NCBI GenBank assembly: GCA_021405325.1
Contig: QWII01000057.1
Location: forward strand, 62,001 to 126,000
Reading direction: 5' to 3'
DNA length: 64,000 bases
Source: Caldilinea sp. CFX5
GTDB lineage: Bacteria > Chloroflexota > Anaerolineae > Caldilineales > Caldilineaceae
Shown piece by piece: positions 16,803 through 25,421 of the stretch. Each line of letters opens with the position of its first letter. Position 1 is the first letter of the stretch. A model generated the notes under the pieces. That model was not told where the DNA came from. It saw nothing but the letters and a program-made list of their open reading frames with translations, and ran no database searches. The translations under genes and the position numbers were made by a program.

Positions 16803-19694
16803 ATGACACCCCAAACTTTTCTCGACACCTTGTTATCACTCGCCAATCCGACCGATCAGCTTGCCTTGATACGCGAGCATCTGGATCTCTTTGATAATCA
16901 AGGGGCGGAACAGCTAAAAAATCAGGCCATCCAATATCGGTTCGAAGATTCACAGAAAGCGCTGCAGATTGCCGAAGCCTTGCTCACGGCGGGGCAACTA
17001 CAACCCACAACCCTTTGCCGCGGGTATGGCTTGTGGGCCAGCGCGGTTGTCCATTCGACCGGATTGGGCGATTACGAACGTGCACTAACGCTCTATCAGG
17101 AAGCAATGATCGTTTTTGGCCAGGAAAATGATGCCGTCAGCATTGCCAAGATGCAAATTTCCCGGATCTGGGCCTTGGCTAATCTTAATCGCATTACCGA
17201 AGCCTTTGCTGCCGGTGAAGAAGCGATGCGCACCCTTACAGCGATCAACCATTGGTATGCGCTGGCCACGCTCCAGATGAACTTGGCCTCCATCTATAGC
17301 CGGATTGGGGATGATGCCAGGGCAGCAGCAATGTATGAACAAGTTCAGCAGGCATACGAAGCGTTGGCGCCGATGGATAGCCATCTCGAATCACACTGGG
17401 CCATAGCAGTACAAAATCGGGCCATTTCCTTGTTCTATCTCGGTAAGTTTGCCGAGTCGATTCGGACGGCGCAAGCAGCGTTAGCGGTTCATGAACGGTT
17501 GGGGAATCGCCTGGAAGCAGCACGCGTCCGACAGGTGCTGGGCATGATCAACTTTATGATGGGCCGCTACAATCAAGGGTTACGGCTCCTGACCGAGGTG
17601 CGCACCGTTTTCGCCGCCGACGGCTCGTTGCGCCACACGGCACGCGTTGATCTCTATCTTTGCGATTGTCTTCTGCATCTGAGCCGTTTTGCCGCTGTGT
17701 TGGATAAAATTCCCCACCTGCGCGCCAGCTTTCAGCAGATCCAATCGCCCCATGAAGAAGGGATCGCCGTTCTCTATGCGGCCAGCGCCTATGTGGGTGA
17801 ACGACAGCTTGATCAGGCGCTCCACTCGCTCGAAGAAGCGCGTCGGCTCTTTGTCGCTGCCCAAAATTTCACTTGGGCGGCTAATTGTGATCTGGCAAAG
17901 GCGCATCTTTTCCTACGCCAGGCGCGCTATGCCGAATGTCTGACGCTGGCGCACGATGCGGTCGCCATTTTCCATCAACAGCAGCTTGCCGCCAGTGAAG
18001 CGGAGGCTCAACTATTGATTGCTCAGGCCCATCTAGCCGCCGGCGAACAACAGCAGGCAATCGCATTTCTCCAGGAAGCGGGTCTCAGCCGCGTTCTGCG
18101 CGATATGCCGGCGCTGAATGTGCCATTGCAACAGACGTTGGGCCGGTTGAGCCAACAAAGGGGCGCCCTTGACGCGGCCTACCAGGCTTATACAGATGCG
18201 ATTACGGCGCTTGAGTATTTGCGCGGTCAACTGATGGTTGAACATCGCATCACCTTTCAAAGCAATAAACAGGTGATCTACGAAGAGATGGTTAGCCTTT
18301 GTCTGCAATTAAACCGAGTCGAAGATGCCTTTTACTATGTCGAGCAGGCTAAATCGCGTGCGCTTTTGGATTTGATCGACAACCGCATTGATCTGCGTAT
18401 TGAAGTACGGAACGAAGCGGATCGCCCACTGGTGGAGCAATTACGCCAGTTGCGCAGTGAGCGCGACCGGCTCTACCGCCAGTCCTATGACATGGAACAG
18501 GGTAATGAACGGGGTTGGCTCGCCAAACCGCAAGATGAAGAGAAGCAGCAAACGATCCTGCGGCTCGAAAAAGAGATTGGCGAATTATGGGACACTCTCT
18601 TAATCCGCAATGCCGACTATGCCCAGGATGCTGTCTACCACAGGGCAGCCCCGATCATCATGCAGCCGGCATTAGCGACCGATACGCTTTTGCTCGAATA
18701 TTTTACCATCCAAAATCGCCTGCTGCTCTTCTTGGTCACCGGGCAGGATATCACTGTCGTTGAGTTGACGGTTTCCTTGGGCCAGGTTAAAGGTCTGATT
18801 GAGCGCTTGCACCGCCACATGCAAAGCGTTAGCCGTTTTCCGGCGAATCAGCTTGCAGCGCTGGAAAAACAGGCGCAATTTTTATTACAGGAATTATACC
18901 AGTGTTTATTAGCGCCTATATCGGAAAGGCTTGCCGCTTATCCAAAGCTGATCATTGTACCGCACGATGCGCTCCACTATCTGCCTTTTCATGCCTTGTA
19001 TGATGGCGCGGAGTATTTGATCGAACGTTATGAAATCAGCTACCTACCCAACGCTGCGCTCTGGCAACGCTTGCGTCAGGAAAGCGAAGGAAACGGCGTA
19101 TTGGCGGTTGGTTGTTCTGCGAATCAACAATTACCCCACACGGTGCAAGAGGCGCAGCGCGTAGCCCAGCTTTTTCAAGGGGATCTTTTGTTGGAAGAAG
19201 CAGCGACACATGAACAGATTTGCCAAATGGCTGCGGACAAGCGGCTGTTGCACTTTGCCACCCACGCCGTCTATGATGCCGAGCAACCGCTCTTCTCCGG
19301 TCTGTTGGTGGACGACGGCTGGTTAACCGCCTTTGATGTTTTTAACCTCCATCTTCAGGCTGATTTAGTGACCCTGAGCGCTTGTCAAACAGGACGTAGT
19401 GTCGTTGGCGGCGGCGATGAGTTGCTTGGGTTGCTGCGCGCGTTTTTATATGCCGGCGCAAAATCATTGGTTGTTAGTCAATGGCCGGTAGCGGATCAGA
19501 CGACCGCGTTGCTTATGCACCATTTTTATGCCAACCTCCAATTACCCATGAGTAAAAGCGCCGCCCTGCGGCTAGCCCAACAGGCAGTACGGCAAACAGC
19601 CGTAAGCGCCAAGCCGGCGGCTCATCCTTATACACATCCTTACTTCTGGGCCGCCTTCTTCCTCATTGGCAAGACAGATCGCTTTACCAGATAA
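16803..19694 (+). CDS. TPR-CHAT caspase-like protease
   Basis: A 963-residue protein. Residues 1-490 are helical repeats of TPR type (for example YNQGLRLLTEVRTVFAADGS, LDAAYQAYTDAITALEYL). A charged coiled-coil linker lies at about 530-610, and a CHAT peptidase domain fills about 640-960. The catalytic histidine is His821 (LLHFATHAVYD) and the catalytic cysteine Cys861 (TLSACQTG), followed by GGGDELLGLLRAFLYAGAKS and the substrate-pocket region SQWPV. CHAT is a clan CD (caspase-like) cysteine protease fold. The TPR part usually senses a trigger or binds a partner. It is co-directional with a sigma factor and zinc-finger protein 21 bases upstream. There is no signal peptide, so it is cytosolic. 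Confidence 0.9.
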   Translation: MTPQTFLDTLLSLANPTDQLALIREHLDLFDNQGAEQLKNQAIQYRFEDSQKALQIAEALLTAGQLQPTTLCRGYGLWASAVVHSTGLGDYERALTLYQEAMIVFGQENDAVSIAKMQISRIWALANLNRITEAFAAGEEAMRTLTAINHWYALATLQMNLASIYSRIGDDARAAAMYEQVQQAYEALAPMDSHLESHWAIAVQNRAISLFYLGKFAESIRTAQAALAVHERLGNRLEAARVRQVLGMINFMMGRYNQGLRLLTEVRTVFAADGSLRHTARVDLYLCDCLLHLSRFAAVLDKIPHLRASFQQIQSPHEEGIAVLYAASAYVGERQLDQALHSLEEARRLFVAAQNFTWAANCDLAKAHLFLRQARYAECLTLAHDAVAIFHQQQLAASEAEAQLLIAQAHLAAGEQQQAIAFLQEAGLSRVLRDMPALNVPLQQTLGRLSQQRGALDAAYQAYTDAITALEYLRGQLMVEHRITFQSNKQVIYEEMVSLCLQLNRVEDAFYYVEQAKSRALLDLIDNRIDLRIEVRNEADRPLVEQLRQLRSERDRLYRQSYDMEQGNERGWLAKPQDEEKQQTILRLEKEIGELWDTLLIRNADYAQDAVYHRAAPIIMQPALATDTLLLEYFTIQNRLLLFLVTGQDITVVELTVSLGQVKGLIERLHRHMQSVSRFPANQLAALEKQAQFLLQELYQCLLAPISERLAAYPKLIIVPHDALHYLPFHALYDGAEYLIERYEISYLPNAALWQRLRQESEGNGVLAVGCSANQQLPHTVQEAQRVAQLFQGDLLLEEAATHEQICQMAADKRLLHFATHAVYDAEQPLFSGLLVDDGWLTAFDVFNLHLQADLVTLSACQTGRSVVGGGDELLGLLRAFLYAGAKSLVVSQWPVADQTTALLMHHFYANLQLPMSKSAALRLAQQAVRQTAVSAKPAAHPYTHPYFWAAFFLIGKTDRFTR

Positions 19695-19896
19695 TGGATA
19701 TACCTTACTGGAAAACGTCAAGCAGCGGCGTTTATGATTAGTAGCCCGCTATACTGAAATCAAATTGAGAAACGGATTTGATTCTGACCTGGGTATAGGT
19801 GAGTGGGTGAGCCGTTGACCTTTCACCCAGTCGCATAGCTTGTTGCCACACAAGCGCCTTGTCGGTTTGAGCAAACCAGCATTCAGGAGGAGTTCC

Positions 19897-21666
19897 ATGT
19901 ATAAAAGCATTCTTGGCGCCATCGGCTTGTTTAGTTTGCTGTTATTCCTTTGTGCCGCAAAGCCGGCAACCGTACTGGCCGGAACCGCAAATGTTAAGCC
20001 ACAGCTCGTACCTGCTGGGCTTGACCGTCGGCAACCGATGACGGCTGCGGTTGTCACCACGACCGGTTCCACAACAGCTAGTTTGTCTGTTGCCCATGCG
20101 CCTCTGCAAAATCAGCGTATGCTTGAAATTTCTTCAGCAATTTCGCAGGAAGTCGCGGCAGCTTTGGCGCGCATCTCAGTGACACAACAGATTCTTTACC
20201 AACGCGACGGGGTGGTCGGCATCCTGGCCATTGCAAACGCAGATCCGGCCGGAAGCACGATCGATAACACCATCCGTGAACTGGTGATTGCCAAACAAAC
20301 GCCAAGATTTTTCAGAGCACTGGGTGCATTCGTGCATGGGCAGGGCATAGAATCAGACAATGCGATGCTTGCGCCGCCCACCGAACAACCGTTTGATAAA
20401 TTGCTGAATTATTTGGGTAAACCTGTAATCATCGGCAATCCACATGGTGTGGGTGCGTTGCCCTTAGGCATACCGATTCCGACTGGGCCACTATCCACTA
20501 ATCTATTGTTGAAACAGTGGGCGCTAGCGGAGACGCCGGTTAGCGCCTTTGGCATTAATCTTTATCAAGAACTGGGCTTGACCCGTACTACAACGGCCAC
20601 GGGCAAAGGCGTGCGGATTGTTATTTTTGACACCTCTCCTTTTACCATCAGTGAAGGCGTAGGCAAAACGGCAGGTTATAGCGGCGTCATTACCACGCCT
20701 TTATATGTCGGCCCCTTCGGGCCGTTAACCATCACCGTTACGAATTTAATGACGCAGCCTTGCACAGCCGAGATCACCAACACCGCTTCACTCTCGTTCA
20801 ATGTTGATATCCGCAGCCATGGGCTGTTTGCCGCCGCATTAGCCTATGTGGTCGCGCCAGAGGCCACCATTGAACTGGTGCAAGTATTAGACAATTATGG
20901 TTGTGGTACGACAATTGCACTCACCCAAAAATTGCAAGAGTTGGTCGACAAGAACGCCACTAACCCCATGCCAACCGTTATCAACCTCAGTTTGGGTGTT
21001 ATCGACGGTCATGATCTAGCCGAGTCTTTGGATCCGCTCTCAACAACCCTATCATTAGCGCGTAGCCACGGCATGGTCATTGTCGCCGCCGCCGGGAATC
21101 GGATTAACGACAAAAATTCAGTGGAGGTTATGCAGCCACCGGCGAGCCATCAGGCGGTCATTGGGGTAGGCGCCAGCAACGCGCAAGGCGGGCTTGCCTG
21201 TTTTTCCAAGCGGGTTGTCAAAGGGTTAGGGCCAAGAATCGCTGCCCCCGGTGGTGACGCCTGGGTTGTTGGTCAGTGCAACGCACAGGAGAAGTTTCGT
21301 CGTTGTGTCAATGAAAGGAAGTGGCTTCGTTTGCTGGAGGGCTTATACAAAACTGTCGATCAAACGCCTCCCACCGCACTGAGTGATGCTTGCTCCAATC
21401 TGTTACTAGGGATGACCTTTGATCCAACGACCGACACCTACGGGTATGCCAACTGGATGGGCACCTCCTTTGCGACGCCGATTATCAGTGGTTGGGCTGC
21501 GCTACAGTTACAAAATGAATCCCCCGACGTGATCTACCAAGCGCTTACGCCAAGCGTAGTCATTACAGCATGGCAACAGCCAACGGGCACGATTGGTGGG
21601 GCGGCGCCTGTTTGTCTCAATCTGGCCAGCGTACAAGCACAAGACCATGAAATTTGTGCGCAATAA
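19897..21666 (+). CDS. Secreted S8 (subtilisin-like) serine peptidase
   Basis: A 589-residue protein. ATG 19897 is chosen for its perfect AGGAGG at 6 bases and because a signal peptide follows (ILGAIGLFSLLLFLCAAKPATVLAG). After a prodomain of roughly 200 residues, the subtilase triad is complete: Asp245 (IVIFDTSPF), His308 (DIRSHGLFAAALA), Ser524 (GTSFATPIISG). The oxyanion asparagine is plausible in VIVAAAGNR. The gap between His and Ser is longer than in subtilisin, with a cysteine-containing insert (CNAQEKFRRCVNE). It follows the CHAT gene by 202 bases in the same direction and ends at a 14-bp hairpin. It may be an output or a substrate of the regulatory genes upstream. Confidence 0.88.
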   Translation: MYKSILGAIGLFSLLLFLCAAKPATVLAGTANVKPQLVPAGLDRRQPMTAAVVTTTGSTTASLSVAHAPLQNQRMLEISSAISQEVAAALARISVTQQILYQRDGVVGILAIANADPAGSTIDNTIRELVIAKQTPRFFRALGAFVHGQGIESDNAMLAPPTEQPFDKLLNYLGKPVIIGNPHGVGALPLGIPIPTGPLSTNLLLKQWALAETPVSAFGINLYQELGLTRTTTATGKGVRIVIFDTSPFTISEGVGKTAGYSGVITTPLYVGPFGPLTITVTNLMTQPCTAEITNTASLSFNVDIRSHGLFAAALAYVVAPEATIELVQVLDNYGCGTTIALTQKLQELVDKNATNPMPTVINLSLGVIDGHDLAESLDPLSTTLSLARSHGMVIVAAAGNRINDKNSVEVMQPPASHQAVIGVGASNAQGGLACFSKRVVKGLGPRIAAPGGDAWVVGQCNAQEKFRRCVNERKWLRLLEGLYKTVDQTPPTALSDACSNLLLGMTFDPTTDTYGYANWMGTSFATPIISGWAALQLQNESPDVIYQALTPSVVITAWQQPTGTIGGAAPVCLNLASVQAQDHEICAQ

Positions 21667-21735
21667 ATCGACCCAACTTCGCCCCCAACCACTACTGTAC
21701 GTAAAAATATAACATCATAACTTGAAACATCGCCA

Positions 21736-21767
21736 AAGTTCCTGTAGCACCGATGCTACAGGAACTT
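21736..21767 (+). terminator. 14-bp hairpin after the secreted subtilase
   Basis: Perfect arms aagttcctgtagca (21736-21749) and tgctacaggaactt (21754-21767) with a 4-base loop, 70 bases after the stop. It is a likely end of the cluster's transcript, though no T-tract follows. Confidence 0.65.
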
Positions 21768-21770
21768 CAT

Positions 21771-21881
21771 CAGGACTTACGCAAGACGGGAAGCCGGGAA
21801 CGCCGGCATCCTGCCGGCCTGCCGCCAGAGATGGCGCGGGAACCCACTGGGTGCCCGGCTTCCCGTCTTGCGTAAGTCCTG
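21771..21881. repeat. MITE-like nested palindrome, copy A
   Basis: A perfect 28-bp terminal inverted repeat (21771-21798 and 21854-21881, beginning caggacttacgcaagacggg) encloses a GC-rich core with its own hairpins. About 60 bases of the core (gggaacgccggcatcctgcc to ctgggtgcc) match the element at 42262-42358 at 55 of 60 positions. It has no coding capacity. Confidence 0.8.
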
Positions 21882-22062
21882 GCCTTGTTAAATGCCTTTA
21901 CGCTGGCCGCCGCGGCCTTGGGGATCGGCACGATTGCCGGACAACGTAGGTGGGCGGCAAACTCAACCAAAAGCGCACTGAAAATTACCGGAAAGACGCG
22001 TTCATCTTTCGTAGAGCAACACGCCCATCGTCACACCATCAAGCTAACCGGCGTGTAGCAGT

Positions 22063-22095
22063 GGTCAGCTCCCCGTCCCTCGGTAGGAGCTGACC
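22063..22095. repeat. 10-bp hairpin
   Basis: Arms ggtcagctcc (22063-22072) and ggagctgacc (22086-22095) in the spacer between the two subtilase genes. The surrounding 22.0 kb stretch holds no recognisable gene. Confidence 0.6.
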
Positions 22096-22116
22096 AACCG
22101 GATTCTCTTGTCGTTG

Positions 22117-22190
22117 GTTGGCTGGTTCGTTGGTTTCGACAAGCTCAACCAACGTTGGTTGAGCTTGTCGAAACCAACGAACCAGCCAAC
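22117..22190. repeat. 37-bp perfect palindrome without loop (TTCGACAAGCTCA family)
   Basis: The sequence 22117-22153 is followed at once by its exact reverse complement at 22154-22190. Each arm contains gtttcgacaagctcaacc. It lies directly before the cytosolic subtilase and could extrude as a cruciform. An open frame runs through it into the subtilase gene but is not the real start. Confidence 0.9.
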
Positions 22191-22232
22191 GAATCAACCA
22201 ATCAACTAATTTCACAAAGGATGCCCCCAATC

Positions 22233-24314
22233 ATGGCAAAGAAACGCTCAGCGAAAACAACAGGCAAGTTACGGCTCACGGCAGTAACCGATAGCATGAC
22301 CACGCTCGATCCCCATCTGCAACAGGTGATCCAAGCGGTGAAGAATGAACTCCCCACCGAGCAGGCCGCCTTCTCACAAGATGAGCGGGGTGAGATGCAG
22401 GTGGATGTGCTGGCCAAACTGGTTGACCCCACAGTCGCCGTGCCCGGCTTGACCGTCGCTCAGACCATCGGCCAGATCGTGACCGGCACGGTGGCGGTCA
22501 GCGCCATCGAACAGGTGCGTCAACACAGCAATGTGATCAGCCTCAAACGCGCCACCGCCATCCAGAGTGAACTGGCCTTCTCCGTCCCCGAAATGCGCGC
22601 CGATGCGGCACAGGTACAGGCTGTCTTGCCGCCAGGGGTGCAGATTGACGGCGGCGGCGTCATTGTCGGCGTGGTCGATTACGGCTGCGATTTCCTCCAC
22701 AAGAACTTTCGTAACGCCGATGGCACGACTCGGCTGCTCTACCTCTGGGATCAGCGTGGCGGCCCCACGGCCGGTTCACCGGCCGGTTATTCCTATGGCC
22801 GCGAATACACGGCAGCGATGATCAACAACGCCTTAGCCCAGGCATCACCGCCGCCGGCGGCCAATGACCCGATCTACCAACAGGTCAAATTTCCCGAAGA
22901 TCCCCTGAATCGCGCCTACCAGCACCTGGGCTATGCGCCGGCGGCCAGCCCGGTGCGCGATCCGGCCACCGGCGCGCATGGCACCCATGTGCTGGACATT
23001 GCGGCCGGGAATGGCAACGGCAGCGGGACAGCGGGCGTAGCGCCGGCCAGCGACCTGATCTTTGTGCATCTCGACGGCAATGATGTAGCGCCGCTGGAAT
23101 CCTTTGGCAACTCACGCCAATTGCTGGAAGCGGTAAAGTATATCTTTGACAAAGCAGATGCCTTAGGGCGCCCCTGTGTCGTCAATCTCAGTTTGGGCAC
23201 GCACGGTGGCCCGCACGACGGCACGACGTTGGTGGAGCAGGGGTTTGACGCCCTCCTGGCCACACCAGGGCGGGCGATTGTACTCTCCGCCGGCAATGCG
23301 TGGCAACGACGCAGCCACGCCAGCGGTCAGGTCACTGCCGCCGCACCGCGCACCTTGACCTGGGAGATCCGCCCGGCGCCTGGCGCCGCCTTTGATCCAA
23401 CGCCAAATGAGTTGGAAGTCTGGTATCCCGGCGTCGCCGCACTGGCCGTGACATTGATCACACCGACCGGGCAACGGTTGGGGCCGGTGGCGCTCAACCA
23501 CACCTTCACCATCAGCTTGGGCAATACGGCGGCTGGTCTCATCGTCCATCGGCAGCAAGACCCGAACAATGGCATGAACCAGCTCGATATTCTGCTGGCG
23601 AGCACGTTGCCGGTCGGCGACTGGCAGGTCGAATTGACAACGGCAACGCCGGCGCCAGTGGCCTTTCATGCCTGGATCGAGCGGGATGATCGCGGCCAAT
23701 CGCAATTTAGCGCAGCCGATGATGATCGGCGTCACACCCTCGGCTCGATCTCCTGCGGGCAGATGACGATTGCCGTGGGGTCGTATGATGCCCGCCACCC
23801 TGGCCGGGGTCTTTCGCCCTTTACTGCCGAAGGGCCAACCGCAGACGGGCGCGCCAAGCCGGAGATCAGCGCCCCTGGTCAAAGCATTCAGGCCGCCTGG
23901 TCATTGACCCATACGCTGGTCACCGCCAAGTCAGGCACCAGCATGGCCGCACCCCATATCACCGGCGCTGTTGCCCTGCTCCTGCAAGCCGCCGGAGAAC
24001 CGCTGCCGATTACCGAGATTCGTCAGGCCCTTCAGGAAGCGGCGCGCCGCAATCCGCCGTCAGGCGAAGGGTGGCACGCCCGCTACGGTCATGGCCGCAT
24101 TGATGCAAGCACCCTGGTTGCGGCGCGCTTTGCCGAAGGCGTCCACCTGGGTATGGCGCTGGGCGCGCCGGCGCCGGCGGATGCGCAGACCGATCAGATC
24201 TTTGTCAATGGGAATGGCTTGCACGAGTTGAAGCTGGCCGATCTCATTGCCGCCCTGGCTGAATCCGGGCGTAAAGCCAAGGCGCAACTGCGGATCGATG
24301 TGATTCCGCTGTGA
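22233..24314 (+). CDS. Cytosolic S8 (subtilisin-like) serine peptidase
   Basis: A 693-residue subtilase without a signal peptide (basic start MAKKRSAKTTGK), so probably intracellular. Residues 1-135 form a prodomain-like region. The triad is complete: Asp149 (VVDYGCDF), His252 (GAHGTHVLDIAAG), Ser570 (GTSMAAPHITGAVALLLQ). A roughly 130-residue insert between the oxyanion region (SAGNAWQR) and the serine looks like a beta sandwich, as in large multi-domain subtilases. ATG 22233 is preferred over ATG 22221 because the AAAGG box touches the latter. It shares orientation with the sigma/CHAT/subtilase group but is separated from it by about 560 bases of repeats. Confidence 0.88.
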   Translation: MAKKRSAKTTGKLRLTAVTDSMTTLDPHLQQVIQAVKNELPTEQAAFSQDERGEMQVDVLAKLVDPTVAVPGLTVAQTIGQIVTGTVAVSAIEQVRQHSNVISLKRATAIQSELAFSVPEMRADAAQVQAVLPPGVQIDGGGVIVGVVDYGCDFLHKNFRNADGTTRLLYLWDQRGGPTAGSPAGYSYGREYTAAMINNALAQASPPPAANDPIYQQVKFPEDPLNRAYQHLGYAPAASPVRDPATGAHGTHVLDIAAGNGNGSGTAGVAPASDLIFVHLDGNDVAPLESFGNSRQLLEAVKYIFDKADALGRPCVVNLSLGTHGGPHDGTTLVEQGFDALLATPGRAIVLSAGNAWQRRSHASGQVTAAAPRTLTWEIRPAPGAAFDPTPNELEVWYPGVAALAVTLITPTGQRLGPVALNHTFTISLGNTAAGLIVHRQQDPNNGMNQLDILLASTLPVGDWQVELTTATPAPVAFHAWIERDDRGQSQFSAADDDRRHTLGSISCGQMTIAVGSYDARHPGRGLSPFTAEGPTADGRAKPEISAPGQSIQAAWSLTHTLVTAKSGTSMAAPHITGAVALLLQAAGEPLPITEIRQALQEAARRNPPSGEGWHARYGHGRIDASTLVAARFAEGVHLGMALGAPAPADAQTDQIFVNGNGLHELKLADLIAALAESGRKAKAQLRIDVIPL

Positions 24315-24319
24315 GTAGG

Positions 24320-24405
24320 CAGGCCGCAGGTGGCAGGTAGCAGGTTTGCAAGTACGTCTTGGCTACTTGCCACTTGCTATCTGCCACTTGCTACCTGCCC
24401 GTCGC
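24320..24405. repeat. Inverted low-complexity repeat (caggtagcagg words)
   Basis: Words such as ggtggcaggtagcaggtttg are answered by ccacttgctacctgcc within 90 bases, forming an imperfect hairpin between the convergent subtilase and aldo/keto reductase genes. It probably doubles as a terminator. Confidence 0.65.
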
Positions 24406-24424
24406 CGGGGAATCAGTTCGATAA

Positions 24425-25312
24425 TTATCCATTACCACCATGATCGCAAGGCGACCACGGCAACACGCCCATTGTCGACGCTGCCGCTACTTCCGTCAAC
24501 TCAGCCGGTGTCGCCGCCCCGCTGGAAACGGTGGTAACGCGCGCATCAGCCAGAATATAGCGGAACGCTTGTTGGGGCAAGGAGCCGGGCAAGCTTTGCA
24601 CGGTAGCCAGCCAGCGCTGGAAATGCTCCCGCTCAACCTCACTTGCCAACGCCGCCAGCGCCTCGGCTTGCCGTGAGGTCGCTGTGTAAAGACCGCCAGC
24701 CAACGGCGTACCGATGACGACACCCATGTTCTGTGCGGCTGCCGCCGGTAAAACTTCTCCTGCTGCTTTCTGCGAAGCAGGATGATAATCGTGGTAGACC
24801 AGCAGCGTATCAAATTCGCCGGTAGAAGCCAGTTGCGCCAGGAGCGGGATGGCGCGGCCAGTGATGCCAATGTAGTCGCACAGCCCCCGTTCGCGCGCTA
24901 GTTTTAACCCTTCTAGCGTTCCCCCTGGCTCCATGATCCGCGCCCAGCCGGCCATGTTGACTTCGTGAATTTGGGCAACGGTGAGTTTATCCACGCGCAG
25001 GCGTTGCAAGCTGCGTTCCAGGCTCCAGAGCACGGTGTCCCGCCGGTAGTCAAAATCGACCGGATCGTAGCCCACTTTGGTGGCGATGTGAAAGCGGCTG
25101 GCCAGATCGCCCAGCGCTTCACCCAAGAGGATTTCGCTTTTGCCATAGAGGGGCGCGGTGTCGATGTAGTTGATGCCCAACGCTGCCGCCGTTTCGACAA
25201 CCGAACGAGTGCGTTCTAGAAAATGGTCGGGGTTGTCGCCCATGAGATAAGCGCCGCCCAGACTGACTTCGCTGACGGAAAGGCCGGTGCGGCCCAATGT
25301 ACGATAGTTCAT
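24425..25312 (-). CDS. Aldo/keto reductase
   Basis: A 295-residue NADP-linked oxidoreductase with a TIM-barrel fold. The family start MNYRTLGRTGLSVSEVSLGG is followed by the catalytic Asp/Tyr pair (NYIDTAPLYGKSE) and the lysine strand region. YGKSEILLGEAL is a typical signature, and DKLTVAQIHEVN carries the His position. Related enzymes reduce aldehydes or oxidise sugars such as L-fucose or D-threo-aldose. The specific reaction is not certain. It lies downstream of the LarA-like gene in the same direction across a 19/20-bp hairpin. Confidence 0.88.
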   Translation of the reverse strand: MNYRTLGRTGLSVSEVSLGGAYLMGDNPDHFLERTRSVVETAAALGINYIDTAPLYGKSEILLGEALGDLASRFHIATKVGYDPVDFDYRRDTVLWSLERSLQRLRVDKLTVAQIHEVNMAGWARIMEPGGTLEGLKLARERGLCDYIGITGRAIPLLAQLASTGEFDTLLVYHDYHPASQKAAGEVLPAAAAQNMGVVIGTPLAGGLYTATSRQAEALAALASEVEREHFQRWLATVQSLPGSLPQQAFRYILADARVTTVSSGAATPAELTEVAAASTMGVLPWSPCDHGGNG

Positions 25313-25351
25313 AGTATCCTTCTCTATTTTGGAGATTCGCGGGGCCGACCG

Positions 25352-25419
25352 CCGGTGCGCGGCACTGGTCAGCCGTTGGTCTTGCTTTCAGCGCTACCTT
25401 GACCAGTGCCACGCACCGG
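25352..25419. repeat. 20-bp hairpin with one mismatch
   Basis: Arms ccggtgcgcggcactggtca (25352-25371) and its complement at 25400-25419 with one mismatch, in the spacer between the LarA-like and aldo/keto reductase genes. It may terminate or attenuate transcription between them. Confidence 0.75.
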
Positions 25420-25421
25420 CT

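Noticed and set aside
22155..22232. N-terminal extension of the cytosolic subtilase frame
   Set aside because: It is encoded by the right arm of a perfect palindrome and lacks a ribosome site. ATG 22233 has one.
23163..23882. Minus-strand frame opposite the cytosolic subtilase
   Set aside because: Composition is that of an antisense shadow and the subtilase triad is intact on the other strand.
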